Assembly: GCF_002783505.1 (NCBI RefSeq)
Contig: NZ_PFGL01000062.1
Coordinates: forward strand, 24,183-88,182
DNA length: 64,000 nt
DNA from: Shewanella sp. CG12_big_fil_rev_8_21_14_0_65_47_15
GTDB taxonomy: Bacteria > Pseudomonadota > Gammaproteobacteria > Enterobacterales > Shewanellaceae
Direction: 5' to 3'
Part shown: one piece after another, positions 37,312 through 46,765 of the stretch
How positions within the stretch are numbered: position 1 is the stretch's first letter
How the letters are laid out: each line of letters starts with the position of its first letter
The notes under the pieces: generated by a model
Databases searched by the model: none
Seen by the model: only the letters and a program-made list of their open reading frames with translations
What the model was told of the DNA's origin: nothing
Position numbers and translations under genes: made by a program

Positions 37312-38009
37312 GACCACAATTAGGTATATATGGGAAAATTCCAAGCCACGGTGATTTTATTACTCAAAATTTACCGACAGATTTTATCAATGGATGGAAT
37401 GAGTGGTTACAAGCTGTAATGGCGGTAAGTCGTGAGCAGCTTGGAGAGTCGTGGCTGCCTACGTATCTAACAAGCCCGATTTGGCACTTTGCTCTTTCTG
37501 CAAATGTTTGTGGTGAGTCTCCAATTATAGGCACTGTTATTCCGAGTGTTGATGCAGTTGGGCGAAACTTTCCATTTACATTAGCGGCAGCTATTGATAT
37601 CTCGCCAGCTCAAGCATGGGAGCAAAAGAGTTGGTTTTTTGAATTAGAACACCGAATTTTGCAAAGTTTAGACGATGATTTTAATTTAACGGCATGGATT
37701 AAAGAATTACAGGAAAATGAGATCCCATGGACGCCAGTGAATAAAATAAGTACATCAGGTAGTACTGGGGAAAATATAAAACAACCATGGGTGATAGAGT
37801 CAAATAAAGACATATCATTTTTAGATTTATTACACCAGAGTTATGTACAGCAGTTTGGTCGATACTGTCTTTGGTGGACAGCAGGATCAGAACAGATTGA
37901 GCCTTGTATGCTTGTCACTTCTGGTTTACCCCAAATTAGTCAATTTGCGGGAATGATCGCTGGAAATTGGGCGAAATGGAATTGGCAACTTAAGACCATT
38001 AGGTCTTAG
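37293..38009 (+). CDS. tagF: T6SS-associated protein TagF
   Basis: TagF (DUF2094) is a post-translational repressor of T6SS activity in Pseudomonas, acting through Fha. The family N-terminus GIYGKIPSHGDFITQNLP is present, and other conserved pieces are SPIWHFALS and VDAVGRNFPFTL. The length of 238 residues is typical of stand-alone TagF; in some species TagF is fused to the PppA phosphatase, and here the phosphatase gene follows 14 bp later. Overlap with tssM suggests translational coupling. Confidence 0.94.
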   Translation: MSEQPLRPQLGIYGKIPSHGDFITQNLPTDFINGWNEWLQAVMAVSREQLGESWLPTYLTSPIWHFALSANVCGESPIIGTVIPSVDAVGRNFPFTLAAAIDISPAQAWEQKSWFFELEHRILQSLDDDFNLTAWIKELQENEIPWTPVNKISTSGSTGENIKQPWVIESNKDISFLDLLHQSYVQQFGRYCLWWTAGSEQIEPCMLVTSGLPQISQFAGMIAGNWAKWNWQLKTIRS

Positions 38010-38023
38010 TACTGGATGTAATT

Positions 38024-38791
38024 ATGCAATTTTTATCTGATGCACAAACACATAAGGGACTTGTTCGCAAAATTAATGAAGATGCCTACTTGTCATTACC
38101 GGAATTTGGTTTATGGGCTGTTGCTGATGGTATGGGAGGACATGCTGCTGGTGATATAGCAAGTCAATTGGTTATGGATGTATTAACTCAGACTGCATTG
38201 AAACATAAAGAAAGTATTAGCGCTGAAATCATCGTTCAAGCTTTGTATGATGCAAATCGTGCGGTGTGCGATTTTAGCGAAGATACATTAGAGGGTAATA
38301 CTGCTGGTACCACTGTTGTTGTGCTTTTTATAAGTAAAGATACCTATCACGTGTTTTGGGCCGGCGATAGTCGATGCTACCTGTTACGTTCTGCTAATCT
38401 CATTCAGCTTAGTAGCGATCATAGTCAAGTTAATGACATGATTTTACAGGGATTAATTTCTGAGAATGATGCGGAGAATCATGAGCTTTCAAATGTCATC
38501 ACGCGGGCAATCGGTGTTGATGCCGATATAGAGGTTGACTATATATTTGGTCGTTGCAGTCCCGGAGATATATATCTTTTATGTACCGATGGATTGAATA
38601 AAGAAATTCCTGATAGAGAAATTGGTGATTACCTACTCAATAACAATGTGTATGAAGCTAACAGAGCGCTACTCCATTCAACCTTGGTTTCTGGTGCGAA
38701 GGATAATGTTACGAGCATTCTAGTGAGTATATTTGATTCTAATTTAGATTATGAATGTGCCAAAACGATCCCGCTATATTCTAAGCGTTGA
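38024..38791 (+). CDS. pppA: T6SS PP2C-type protein phosphatase PppA
   Basis: A metal-dependent Ser/Thr phosphatase that reverses PpkA phosphorylation of TagH and so resets T6SS firing. PP2C motifs are clear: NEDAYL with D20, VADGMGGHAAGDIAS with D35 and G36, VFWAGDSRCYL, LLCTDGLNKEI and the C-terminal AKDNVTSILV. It is 255 residues and soluble. It lies between tagF and tssA in the operon, far from its partner kinase gene, which is on the opposite strand at the operon head. Confidence 0.95.
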   Translation: MQFLSDAQTHKGLVRKINEDAYLSLPEFGLWAVADGMGGHAAGDIASQLVMDVLTQTALKHKESISAEIIVQALYDANRAVCDFSEDTLEGNTAGTTVVVLFISKDTYHVFWAGDSRCYLLRSANLIQLSSDHSQVNDMILQGLISENDAENHELSNVITRAIGVDADIEVDYIFGRCSPGDIYLLCTDGLNKEIPDREIGDYLLNNNVYEANRALLHSTLVSGAKDNVTSILVSIFDSNLDYECAKTIPLYSKR

Positions 38792-38837
38792 ACTCTGACT
38801 TTTGGCTTTTTTCGCAACTGATATGGAATAATGAACA

Positions 38838-39929
38838 ATGGACTATGACGATATAATTGATTTCTCATTACTAATAAAAGATGTTAATGAGTCGGCTCCT
38901 TCAGGAGTCGATCCTCGCACAGATATATCTCCAAGTTCTCAGTATTATCGATTAAAAGATATTCGTAGCAATGCTAGAGCGAATGAACGGAAGCTGCTGG
39001 TAGAAGAAGATGACTTTCAGTCTTTAGTTGGAGATTGGCGACCGATTATTGATGAGATACCAAATGCCCTTGTGCACGAGGTAAAGGATCTAGAGTTTGC
39101 TGCTTGGTTAATTGAAGCATTGTGTCGAGTTTATGGCTTCAGAGGGCTTGCCATTGGCTTTAAAACTGCACACCTTATCATAGAGAATTTTTGGGATAGT
39201 TTATATCCTAGTCCCGATGATGACGATATTGAATTTCGCATTGCATCATTAATTGGACTTAATGGCTACGATGGTGATGGCGCATTAATTACACCAATTA
39301 TGAGTATTCCGATTACTCAAGATACCAGCTCTGGATGTTATGCTACTTGGCAATATATTCGAGCATTAGATCTGTCTAGAGAAAATGAGGATAAACAGCG
39401 GAAAAAAACAGATAATGGTGTTATAAGTGTCGAGCAAATTAATAGAGCTGTTTCTGAATCCTCAAAAGAATTCTATGGGGACTTAGTTGAGCAATTGAAT
39501 AGTGCTATTGATGAATTTGAACAGTTATCAAAAAATATGGATAGGGTTATGGGACAACCACAACCTACCACAGCTATTAGCAAAGCATTACAGAAATGTC
39601 TTGATTCAGTTAAATATCTTGCGGCCGATAAATTAGCAGTTATTAGTGTTGAAATTGACGATGGCATTGGTATTAATTTTGATGACGAAACGCAGACAAT
39701 CGGTGCTGTCGGTAATCAGCTACAAACACGGCAACAAGTTATTAGAAGCTTACAACAGGCTGCAGAATTTTTTAGAAAAACTGAACCTCATTCGCCTATG
39801 TCTTATTCGCTAGAGCAAGTTATTCGTTGGAGTAGCTTAACTTTACCTGAGTTATTGCAAGAGCTTATAGATGATAGTAATAGTCGCAATGGATATTTTA
39901 AACTTACCGGCATAACTGAAACTAAGTAA
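38838..39929 (+). CDS. tssA: T6SS baseplate/cap protein TssA
   Basis: TssA helps assemble the baseplate and prime sheath-tube polymerisation. The N-terminal ImpA domain (about 10-130) is recognisable from SAPSGVDPRTDISPSSQYYRL and the following AWLIEALCRVYGFRGLAIGF and NFWDSLYPSPDDDD. The C-terminal part (about 280-363) has the short TssA form (SLQQAAEFFRKTEPHSPMSY). At 363 residues it belongs with the shorter TssA proteins. It is 59 bp upstream of tssB. Confidence 0.93.
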   Translation: MDYDDIIDFSLLIKDVNESAPSGVDPRTDISPSSQYYRLKDIRSNARANERKLLVEEDDFQSLVGDWRPIIDEIPNALVHEVKDLEFAAWLIEALCRVYGFRGLAIGFKTAHLIIENFWDSLYPSPDDDDIEFRIASLIGLNGYDGDGALITPIMSIPITQDTSSGCYATWQYIRALDLSRENEDKQRKKTDNGVISVEQINRAVSESSKEFYGDLVEQLNSAIDEFEQLSKNMDRVMGQPQPTTAISKALQKCLDSVKYLAADKLAVISVEIDDGIGINFDDETQTIGAVGNQLQTRQQVIRSLQQAAEFFRKTEPHSPMSYSLEQVIRWSSLTLPELLQELIDDSNSRNGYFKLTGITETK

Positions 39930-39988
39930 TGTTAATCATGCCTAGGTGATATTATGCCAAGGCAATTCTGTTTAATAGGAGAAAAGAA

Positions 39989-40489
39989 ATGGAAAGTATT
40001 CACAGTAAATTATCACGAGTTAGGAAGCCAAGAGTTCATATAACTTATGATGTCGAAACAGAAGGAGCTTCGATTAAAAAAGAACTGCCGTTTGTTGTAG
40101 GTGTTATGGGCGATTTTGCGGGTCATAATACAGAGGCTTTGAAGCCCTTAAAAGATCGCCGCTTTGTGCAAATAGATAGGGATAATTTTGATGATGTTTT
40201 ACGTCGAATGAATCCAAAATTAAATTTTAAAGTTGATAATAAACTCGCAAATGATGGTAGCCAATTTGAAGTCGAACTTGAGTTCAAATCGATGCAGGAT
40301 TTTGAACCTGCAGCGATAGTTAGACAAGTCGAACCTTTAGATAAGTTGATGGCTACTCGTAATAAGCTACGTGATCTAATGACTAAAATTGATAGGTCAG
40401 AAGAGCTTGAAAACATTCTTGAACGAGTGCTTAACAATAATGAAGACCTGCAGAAGTTAGCGCAGGAACTGAGTTTAGAGGATAAATAA
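39989..40489 (+). CDS. tssB: T6SS contractile sheath small subunit TssB
   Basis: TssB (VipA/ImpB) combines with TssC to build the contractile sheath. The 166-residue protein begins with [20 protein letters not shown] and contains the family segments [13 protein letters not shown] and [17 protein letters not shown], with a C-terminal helix used for ClpV recognition ([19 protein letters not shown]). AGGAG precedes ATG 39989. tssC starts one base after its stop, giving tight coupling of the two sheath proteins. Confidence 0.97.
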   Translation: MESIHSKLSRVRKPRVHITYDVETEGASIKKELPFVVGVMGDFAGHNTEALKPLKDRRFVQIDRDNFDDVLRRMNPKLNFKVDNKLANDGSQFEVELEFKSMQDFEPAAIVRQVEPLDKLMATRNKLRDLMTKIDRSEELENILERVLNNNEDLQKLAQELSLEDK

Positions 40490-40490
40490 T

Positions 40491-41984
40491 ATGAGCATGG
40501 AAGCGTTAGCGGAACAACACGATAATGCGCAGGTGGGAACGTCCTCTTTACTGGACATGGCCATTGGCGCAACCAAGCAAACGGAAGCTACTCGAGCCGA
40601 GGAATTAATCCGTACTTTAACGGAGGAAGCGCTTAACGGTACTGTATCTTGGAATAAAAACTTAACAGTTACCTTTAATGAAGCTATCGAAAGGCTTGAT
40701 GAAGCAATTTCCAGCCAGTTATCTGCCATTATGCATACTGAGGCTTTTCAGAAGCTGGAAGGTTCTTGGCGTGGTTTGAATCATTTAGTCAGTAATTCAG
40801 ATACAAGTTCAACGCTAAAAATTCGTTTAATGAGTATGACAAAAAAAGAGCTTTATAAAGATTTAAGTAAAGCTGTTGAGTTTGATCAAAGTCAAACATT
40901 CAAAAAAGTATATGAAGCTGAGTTTGGTACTCCTGGGGGTGAGCCTTATGGTGCACTAATTGGTGACTATGAGTTTACCAATCATCCTGAGGATATTGAG
41001 ACATTAACCTATATGTCTAACGTCGCCGCAGCTGGTTTTTGTCCTTTCCTTTCATCTGCATCTCCAACTATGTTTGGATTTGACGAGTGGACTGAATTAT
41101 CTAAACCCCGTGATTTAGAGAAGATATTCGAGTCTCTTGAATATACGAAATGGCGTTCTTTCCGTGAGAGTGAAGATTCTCGATTTGTCACGCTAACTAT
41201 GCCTCGAGTATTAGGCCGTTTGCCATATGGTAATGCGACATGTCCAGTAGAAGAATTTGGTTTTGAAGAGTTTGAGTTAGACCCAGTTAAAAAGGTCGCT
41301 ATAACTGCTGATCATGCAGATTATTGCTGGATGAATGCTGCTTATGTACTGGGTAGCCGTTTAACTAATGCATTCTCTCAATATAGTTTCTGTACTGCTA
41401 TTCGTGGTGCCGAGGGTGGGGGAAAAGTTGAAGGTTTACCAAGTCATATCTTTATGAGTGATGACGGTGATCCAGATTTGAAGTGTCCGACTGAAATAGG
41501 GATCACGGATAGACGAGAAGCCGAATTAGGTAAACTAGGGTTTTTACCTCTATGTCATTATAAAAATACGGATTATGCAGTGTTTTTTGGTGCACAAACA
41601 GCTCAGAAACCCCATAAATATGATAGCCCAGAGGCTACGGCAAATGCGGCTATTTCAGCTCGCTTACCATACTTAATGGCAACATCACGTTTCGCTCACT
41701 ACTTGAAAGTTTTAGCTAGAGATAAAATCGGTAGCTTCATGGAAGCTGAAGATGTTGAAGTCTGGTTAAATCGCTGGATCTTAAGTTATGTAAATGCTTC
41801 AGAAGGTGGCGGACAGGAAGTCAGAGCGCGTTATCCTTTAGCTGATGCGAAAGTACAAGTTAAAGAAATTCCTGGTCGTCCAGGATCATATAACGCGGTT
41901 GCATGGTTAAAGCCTTGGCTTCAACTTGAGGAATTGTCAACATCTTTACGATTAGTTGCAAAGATCCCTCAAATCGGTGGCTAG
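40491..41984 (+). CDS. tssC: T6SS contractile sheath large subunit TssC
   Basis: TssC (VipB/ImpC/EvpB) is the main sheath component. Conserved segments include KLEGSWRGLNHLV, FDQSQTFKKVYEAEFGTPGG, EPYGALIGDYEF, KWRSFRESEDSRFVTLTMPR and the C-terminal VQVKEIPGRPGSYNAVAWLK. The length of 497 residues is standard. A terminator-like hairpin follows directly (42007-42036), which would raise tssB-tssC transcript levels over the genes behind it. Confidence 0.97.
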   Translation: MSMEALAEQHDNAQVGTSSLLDMAIGATKQTEATRAEELIRTLTEEALNGTVSWNKNLTVTFNEAIERLDEAISSQLSAIMHTEAFQKLEGSWRGLNHLVSNSDTSSTLKIRLMSMTKKELYKDLSKAVEFDQSQTFKKVYEAEFGTPGGEPYGALIGDYEFTNHPEDIETLTYMSNVAAAGFCPFLSSASPTMFGFDEWTELSKPRDLEKIFESLEYTKWRSFRESEDSRFVTLTMPRVLGRLPYGNATCPVEEFGFEEFELDPVKKVAITADHADYCWMNAAYVLGSRLTNAFSQYSFCTAIRGAEGGGKVEGLPSHIFMSDDGDPDLKCPTEIGITDRREAELGKLGFLPLCHYKNTDYAVFFGAQTAQKPHKYDSPEATANAAISARLPYLMATSRFAHYLKVLARDKIGSFMEAEDVEVWLNRWILSYVNASEGGGQEVRARYPLADAKVQVKEIPGRPGSYNAVAWLKPWLQLEELSTSLRLVAKIPQIGG

Positions 41985-42006
41985 CACTCACTTGTGAGTT
42001 TGATAT

Positions 42007-42036
42007 GGACTTAGCTTAAGTTAAGTCCTATTTTTT
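42007..42036 (+). terminator. Terminator-like hairpin inside the T6SS operon, after tssC
   Basis: GGACTTA (42007-42013) pairs with TAAGTCC (42022-42028) over an 8-base loop and is followed by TA and six T residues (42031-42036). The stem is short, so partial termination (attenuation) is more likely than a full stop. Confidence 0.6.
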
Positions 42037-42057
42037 GTTTTTTATGTGGGAGATCAT

Positions 42058-43596
42058 ATGTTCAATGAGATTAACTTTGTCTCAGAAGACATTTTTCTAT
42101 CTGAGTCAAATGATCCGATTGAAAATCGTGCCACATATTCTGATATTACGCGCAGAGGTGTACTTGCGCGTTTTTTACGAGAAGACAATCCTGCACTGGC
42201 AATAGTATATTGGCTAGAGAACGTGGAAAATATGACTAGCATAGAGATTGAACATATAGTTCCATCTCTATGTCGGTCTATTTCTGCAATTGATGAATTA
42301 ATTAACACTCAGATTAATGAGATATTACATCATTCAATATTGCAAGAATTAGAAGCGAGTTGGAGAGGGGTTTTATACCTCACTGAGCAGGCTGGCATTT
42401 ATGATCGCGAACAAAAGACCAAGATTAAATTGATTTCTTTATCTTGGGCTGAGCTTTCAAAGGATGTTACAAGGGCAATTGATTTTGATCAAAGTGAATT
42501 TTTTAAGCTTATATATAGCAATGAATTCGATATGCCAGGTGGTGAGCCGTTTGGCGTTATTGTTGGGGATTATAGGGTTAGTCATATTATACGCCCAGGG
42601 CATACTGTAAATGATCTTGATATTTTAAAAGATGTGACTCGAACTGCTGCAGCTGCTTTTTCTCCATTTATTTGTTCTGCTGATCCATCTTTATTTGGCG
42701 TTGATGATTTCTCCCAATTAGGACAAGTGATAGATATTGGTAATCAATTTAAACAAATCGAATATATAAAATGGCATGCTTTAAGAGAAATGGATGATTC
42801 TCGTTTTCTGGGGATTGTGCTACCTGAAGTTCTAATGAGAAGCCCGTATAAAGATGACGGTTCAAGAATTGAAAGCTTTGTTTTTAAAGAAAATTTATCC
42901 AGACCAGAAAAGGATTATCTTTGGGGAAATGCGGCTTTTGCTTTTGCTGCAGTATTATTACGAGCATATTGCGAATCCGGCTGGTTTGGTCAAATCCGTG
43001 GAGTTAAGTCGGGTAGCCATAGTTTTGGTCTTGTAAGTGGATTACCTGTATGTCAGTATGAGACTGATATATATCAAAAATCTAATAAGCCTTCTGTAAG
43101 TTTACTTGTGAGTCATCGATTTGAAGCTGAATTATCCGATAATGGATTTATTCCATTATCAGCCGTTCCATACAGTGATTTTTTTGCATTTTATAATAAT
43201 GCCTCTGTTCAGCAGGCTAAAATAACAAATAAATTGGTCGTTAATGTTAATCATAGATTGTCAGCAATGCTGCAGTATATTTTATGTGTTGCGAGATTTG
43301 CCCATTATATAAAAGTGATGGGGAGAGATAAGGTCGGTGGATATCATTCGGCACAAGAGTGTGAGCAAAATATGCAAAAGTGGTTACATAAATACACTAC
43401 TGCGACTGAAGATGCATCCGACGAAATTAGAGCACGATTTCCATTGCGAGCCGCAAGGATAGAGGTTAAAGAAAAACGTGGTAAGCCAGGACAGTTTTAT
43501 TCAATAATTCATTTGCAACCACATTTTCAGTTGGACCAAATGGTAACGACTGTAAGGTTAGTTGCTGAGTTGTCACCAAAGCAAAATTCAATCTAA
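42058..43596 (+). CDS. Second TssC-like sheath protein (ImpD type)
   Basis: A 512-residue paralogue of TssC. It keeps the family landmarks (LEASWRGVLYL, FDQSEFFKLIYSNEFDMPGG, EPFGVIVGDYR, FARFAHYIKVMGRDKVGG-like segments and VKEKRGKPGQFYSIIHLQPH) but is diverged and has its own N-terminus without the TssB-binding region expected for the first 30-40 residues of TssC. Position between tssC and tagJ equals ImpD in the Rhizobium imp order. It may be a minor sheath or sheath-end component; its exact role is not established here. GGGAG (42048-42052) fixes the ATG at 42058, although the frame is open from GTG 42046. Confidence 0.9.
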   Translation: MFNEINFVSEDIFLSESNDPIENRATYSDITRRGVLARFLREDNPALAIVYWLENVENMTSIEIEHIVPSLCRSISAIDELINTQINEILHHSILQELEASWRGVLYLTEQAGIYDREQKTKIKLISLSWAELSKDVTRAIDFDQSEFFKLIYSNEFDMPGGEPFGVIVGDYRVSHIIRPGHTVNDLDILKDVTRTAAAAFSPFICSADPSLFGVDDFSQLGQVIDIGNQFKQIEYIKWHALREMDDSRFLGIVLPEVLMRSPYKDDGSRIESFVFKENLSRPEKDYLWGNAAFAFAAVLLRAYCESGWFGQIRGVKSGSHSFGLVSGLPVCQYETDIYQKSNKPSVSLLVSHRFEAELSDNGFIPLSAVPYSDFFAFYNNASVQQAKITNKLVVNVNHRLSAMLQYILCVARFAHYIKVMGRDKVGGYHSAQECEQNMQKWLHKYTTATEDASDEIRARFPLRAARIEVKEKRGKPGQFYSIIHLQPHFQLDQMVTTVRLVAELSPKQNSI

Positions 43597-43612
43597 ATGT
43601 AAAAGGAATAAC

Positions 43613-44410
43613 ATGAAAAAGTTAAATGATTTAATTAAGCAAGGAAAGCTAAATTTGGCTTGCGAATACTGCAAGGCGGCGCTAAGAGAGGATCCCATCA
43701 ATGCTCAGCTACGTGCTATCTATGTAGAGTTGCTATGTATCAATGGAGATTTAGAGTCAGCTGATAATCAATTAGACATGATTATTCGACAACATCCTGA
43801 CTTTCTATTGGGGGCAGTAAATTTAAGGCAACTGATCCGCGCAGATCAAGCACGAATAGATTTTTATCGTGGTGGAATGACTGCGAATCTCTTTCGGGAA
43901 TCGGATGATATTTTTGAGAAAACAATACGTGTTAACTTAGCGATGCTTGAGAACGATATAGATGCTGCGACATCGTTAGTTTTCGAAATCGAAAATGATC
44001 GAGAGAAAGTGTTAGCAAGTGTCAATAACAGCTCTATTGATGATATTAGAGATCTAGATGATGTTTTAGCGGGTTACGTCGAAATATATGGTACTGATGG
44101 AAAGTTTTACTTAGCCAAGTTTTCTGAAATTGAGCATTTAACTGTACATAAGACTGAATCAATTATCGATAGTGTTTGGCGACGCATTGACATTTCAATT
44201 GAAAATGGTCCCAGCGGCGAAGCATTTCTTCCGTTAACGTATGTTTCAAGTGAGGATGAATCTTCTCGCTTAGGGAAAGATACTGATTGGTTGCAAAAAG
44301 GGGAGTTTGTTGCCACAGGGACAGGTCTTAAAATGTGGTTGGTTGGTGATGAAGTGCTCCCAATTACGGCGATAAGTAGTTTTGAAAAGATGACATCTTG
44401 CTCAGCTTAA
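43613..44410 (+). CDS. tagJ: T6SS accessory protein TagJ (ImpE)
   Basis: TagJ/ImpE is known in Pseudomonas to bind TssB and help recruit ClpV to the sheath. The N-terminal half is TPR-like and helical (LIKQGKLNLACEYCKAALRE, LRAIYVELLCINGDLESA), and the C-terminal half is a compact mixed domain ending in VLPITAISSFEKM. It has 265 residues from ATG 43613, which follows AAGGAAT; the longer open frame overlaps the upstream gene and is not used. Its presence fits the TagJ-containing T6SS subclass. Confidence 0.92.
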   Translation: MKKLNDLIKQGKLNLACEYCKAALREDPINAQLRAIYVELLCINGDLESADNQLDMIIRQHPDFLLGAVNLRQLIRADQARIDFYRGGMTANLFRESDDIFEKTIRVNLAMLENDIDAATSLVFEIENDREKVLASVNNSSIDDIRDLDDVLAGYVEIYGTDGKFYLAKFSEIEHLTVHKTESIIDSVWRRIDISIENGPSGEAFLPLTYVSSEDESSRLGKDTDWLQKGEFVATGTGLKMWLVGDEVLPITAISSFEKMTSCSA

Positions 44411-44447
44411 TCAGTTTCTTTTAATGCGATATCTTGAGATCAATTAA

Positions 44448-44936
44448 TTGAAAATTAATAATAAGCAATCTTTACAAATGTCACTTATTGATCGGCTGAT
44501 CGACGACGCTCCCGGGCAAAGTGATGATCTTCGTTCACGGCGTAACTTTGATTTACGCGCTTTGCGGTCAAATGTTAAACGTGATCTTGAAAATCTGCTC
44601 AACAGCCGAGTTCAGTGGCATGTTTGGCCTGATTGCTATCAAGAATTAAATCAAAGCTTATTGAACTATGGTCTACCTGACTTTTCAGTGATGGTTGTTG
44701 ATACCGATCAAGGCCGTGAAAAGCTATGCCGAGCTGTTGAACAAACGATAAGGCGTTTTGAGCCGCGGTTTATTGATGTAGAAGTGACATTGCTCGAAAA
44801 TGAAGAGGTTATAGATCGCGTGCTAAAGCTAAGAATCCAAGCGTTACTATATGCAGATCCTGAACCTGAGCATATTATGTTTGATTCAGAGATAGAACCC
44901 GTTCACTTGGGATTAACGATAAAGGATTATCAATAA
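44448..44936 (+). CDS. tssE: T6SS baseplate protein TssE (gp25-like)
   Basis: TssE is the T4 gp25-like wedge protein that initiates sheath assembly. Conserved pieces are MSLIDRLIDDAPG, the catalytic-like region LRSNVKRDLENLLNSR and LLNYGLPDFSV, with a C-terminal IRRFEPRF strand set. The frame opens at TTG 44448 with a weak GAG upstream; an ATG 10 codons later (MSLIDRL) has no better ribosome site, so the start is uncertain. The TAA overlaps the tssF ATG by one base. Confidence 0.94.
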   Translation: MKINNKQSLQMSLIDRLIDDAPGQSDDLRSRRNFDLRALRSNVKRDLENLLNSRVQWHVWPDCYQELNQSLLNYGLPDFSVMVVDTDQGREKLCRAVEQTIRRFEPRFIDVEVTLLENEEVIDRVLKLRIQALLYADPEPEHIMFDSEIEPVHLGLTIKDYQ

Positions 44937-46765
44937 TGAATGATGAACTCCTGAAGTATTATAATCGTGAGCTTACTTTCATTCGTCGCATGGGTGCAGA
45001 GTTTGCTGAGCAATATCCCAAAATTGCAGGCCGTTTACGTATATCGGAAGAGAATGTAGAAGACCCGCATGTGTCACGATTGATAGAAGGCTTTTCGTTA
45101 CTCACTGCTCAAATTAGGCAGAAACTAGATGATAGTTTTCCTGAAGTAACAGATGCATTATTGGGTCAGCTATATCCAGATTATCAAGCACCCATTCCTG
45201 CGTTTTCAATTCTTAAGTTGACGAGCCAGAATCTTTCTACTTCCGGAGTTCTAGTTGCTCGGGGTACTGAGTTTGAAACTAAAACTGAAGGGCTTAAAAA
45301 CTGTTTATTTCAATCTTGCTATGATACGGAAGTGCTTCCTTTAGAGGTAACAAAAGCAGAGTTTAAAAATGCTCCGTTTAATGCTCCAACACCGAACTTA
45401 AAACAGCCTATTAAGGCGCTTGTTAAGCTTACACTTACTTGTGAATTTGATACGACGGAAATGCATGAGCTTGGTTTGACACGTCTGCGATTTTATTTGA
45501 ATGGACAACGTCATCATGTGTATCCGCTCTATGAGCTTTTACACCGTAAAGTTATCAGTATTGGGATCTCTGCTTCTGATGAAGAAAGTATTCGTTATTT
45601 ACAACCTCGGCATATACAACAAGTAGGATTTGGTGACGATGAGAGTGTAGTGCCATACAGTCAAAAAAGTTTTTCAGGCTATCGATTGCTTATTGAGCAG
45701 TTTTTATGTCCTGAAAAATTTCTATTTATAGATCTAGTTGATTTAGACCCCAATTGGCATGGGATTAAAGATGAATTTAATCTATATTTTTATCTTTCTG
45801 AAGGCGCTGCTGAATTAGAACGCCATATCAATGCCGATAGTTTTTTGCTTGGCTGCACTCCTGTAATTAACTTGTTTCAGCAGAAGCTAGAGCCTATCAA
45901 GTTAGTGTCTTCGCAGTATGAATATCGTCTTGCAGCAAGCTATTTAGATGCTGATGTGTGTGAAATTATATCAATACAGGATATTCGGGCTTATGATCCT
46001 TTTGGAAATGAAATGGTTCTGAATCCTTACTATAGTCAAGGGCATCCCGCATTCTCCCAACAGCAGAATATGTTTTGGCATAGTCGACGTGAATTTGTGA
46101 ATTGGGCCGGTGGTTATTCAGAGGCTGGAACTGAAGTTTATCTGTCAATCATTGACTGTCAGTTTAAAGGTATGACAATTGATGGTACAGAACAAGACTG
46201 GGTCATTCAAGTTAATGCACTATGCAGCAATAGAAATTTGCCCTCTTATTTACCTTTTGGAGGGGGGGAGCCTCATTTTAGTATTCGTAGTCATGTAGAC
46301 ATTATTAAAGATGTCCGTTGTTTAATTGCTCCGACCTCACCAGTTAGACCCGCATTGAAAGAGAACACCCGCTGGCAGCTTGTAAATCACCTTACACTCA
46401 TGAGTTTCAGTGGCGAAAATGCATTGTCTCAGTTACAAGAAACATTAAAGTTATATGATTTTCGGGGAGCGCCAGAGTCCAGAGCGTTGATCGATGGAAT
46501 AACCGCAGTAACCATTAGCAATGGAACGGCAAGAGTTAACCAGCAAGGAAGAGTCGCGGTTTGTGCAGGCTCAGATATTCTTATTGAGTTTAGCCAATCA
46601 TCCTATGCAGGAACGGGAGTGTATTTTTTTGCCGGTATTTTAGATATTTTCTTTTCGCAGTTTGCTGCGATAAATTCTTACACTCGACTCTCAATTAAAT
46701 TGCGTGATCAGGCTCAGGTTTATCATACATGGCCGGCTAGAGTCGGTACTCAGGTGTTGCTATGA
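44936..46765 (+). CDS. tssF: T6SS baseplate protein TssF
   Basis: TssF forms the baseplate wedge with TssG, TssE and TssK. The N-terminal signature is LLKYYNRELTFIRRMGAEFA, and other family segments are HVSRLIEGFSLLTAQIRQKLDD and the C-terminal GTGVYFFAGILDIFFSQFAA. Full length at 609 residues. It starts in a one-base overlap with the tssE stop and ends in a 4-bp overlap with tssG, so the three baseplate genes are translationally linked. Confidence 0.97.
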   Translation: MNDELLKYYNRELTFIRRMGAEFAEQYPKIAGRLRISEENVEDPHVSRLIEGFSLLTAQIRQKLDDSFPEVTDALLGQLYPDYQAPIPAFSILKLTSQNLSTSGVLVARGTEFETKTEGLKNCLFQSCYDTEVLPLEVTKAEFKNAPFNAPTPNLKQPIKALVKLTLTCEFDTTEMHELGLTRLRFYLNGQRHHVYPLYELLHRKVISIGISASDEESIRYLQPRHIQQVGFGDDESVVPYSQKSFSGYRLLIEQFLCPEKFLFIDLVDLDPNWHGIKDEFNLYFYLSEGAAELERHINADSFLLGCTPVINLFQQKLEPIKLVSSQYEYRLAASYLDADVCEIISIQDIRAYDPFGNEMVLNPYYSQGHPAFSQQQNMFWHSRREFVNWAGGYSEAGTEVYLSIIDCQFKGMTIDGTEQDWVIQVNALCSNRNLPSYLPFGGGEPHFSIRSHVDIIKDVRCLIAPTSPVRPALKENTRWQLVNHLTLMSFSGENALSQLQETLKLYDFRGAPESRALIDGITAVTISNGTARVNQQGRVAVCAGSDILIEFSQSSYAGTGVYFFAGILDIFFSQFAAINSYTRLSIKLRDQAQVYHTWPARVGTQVLL

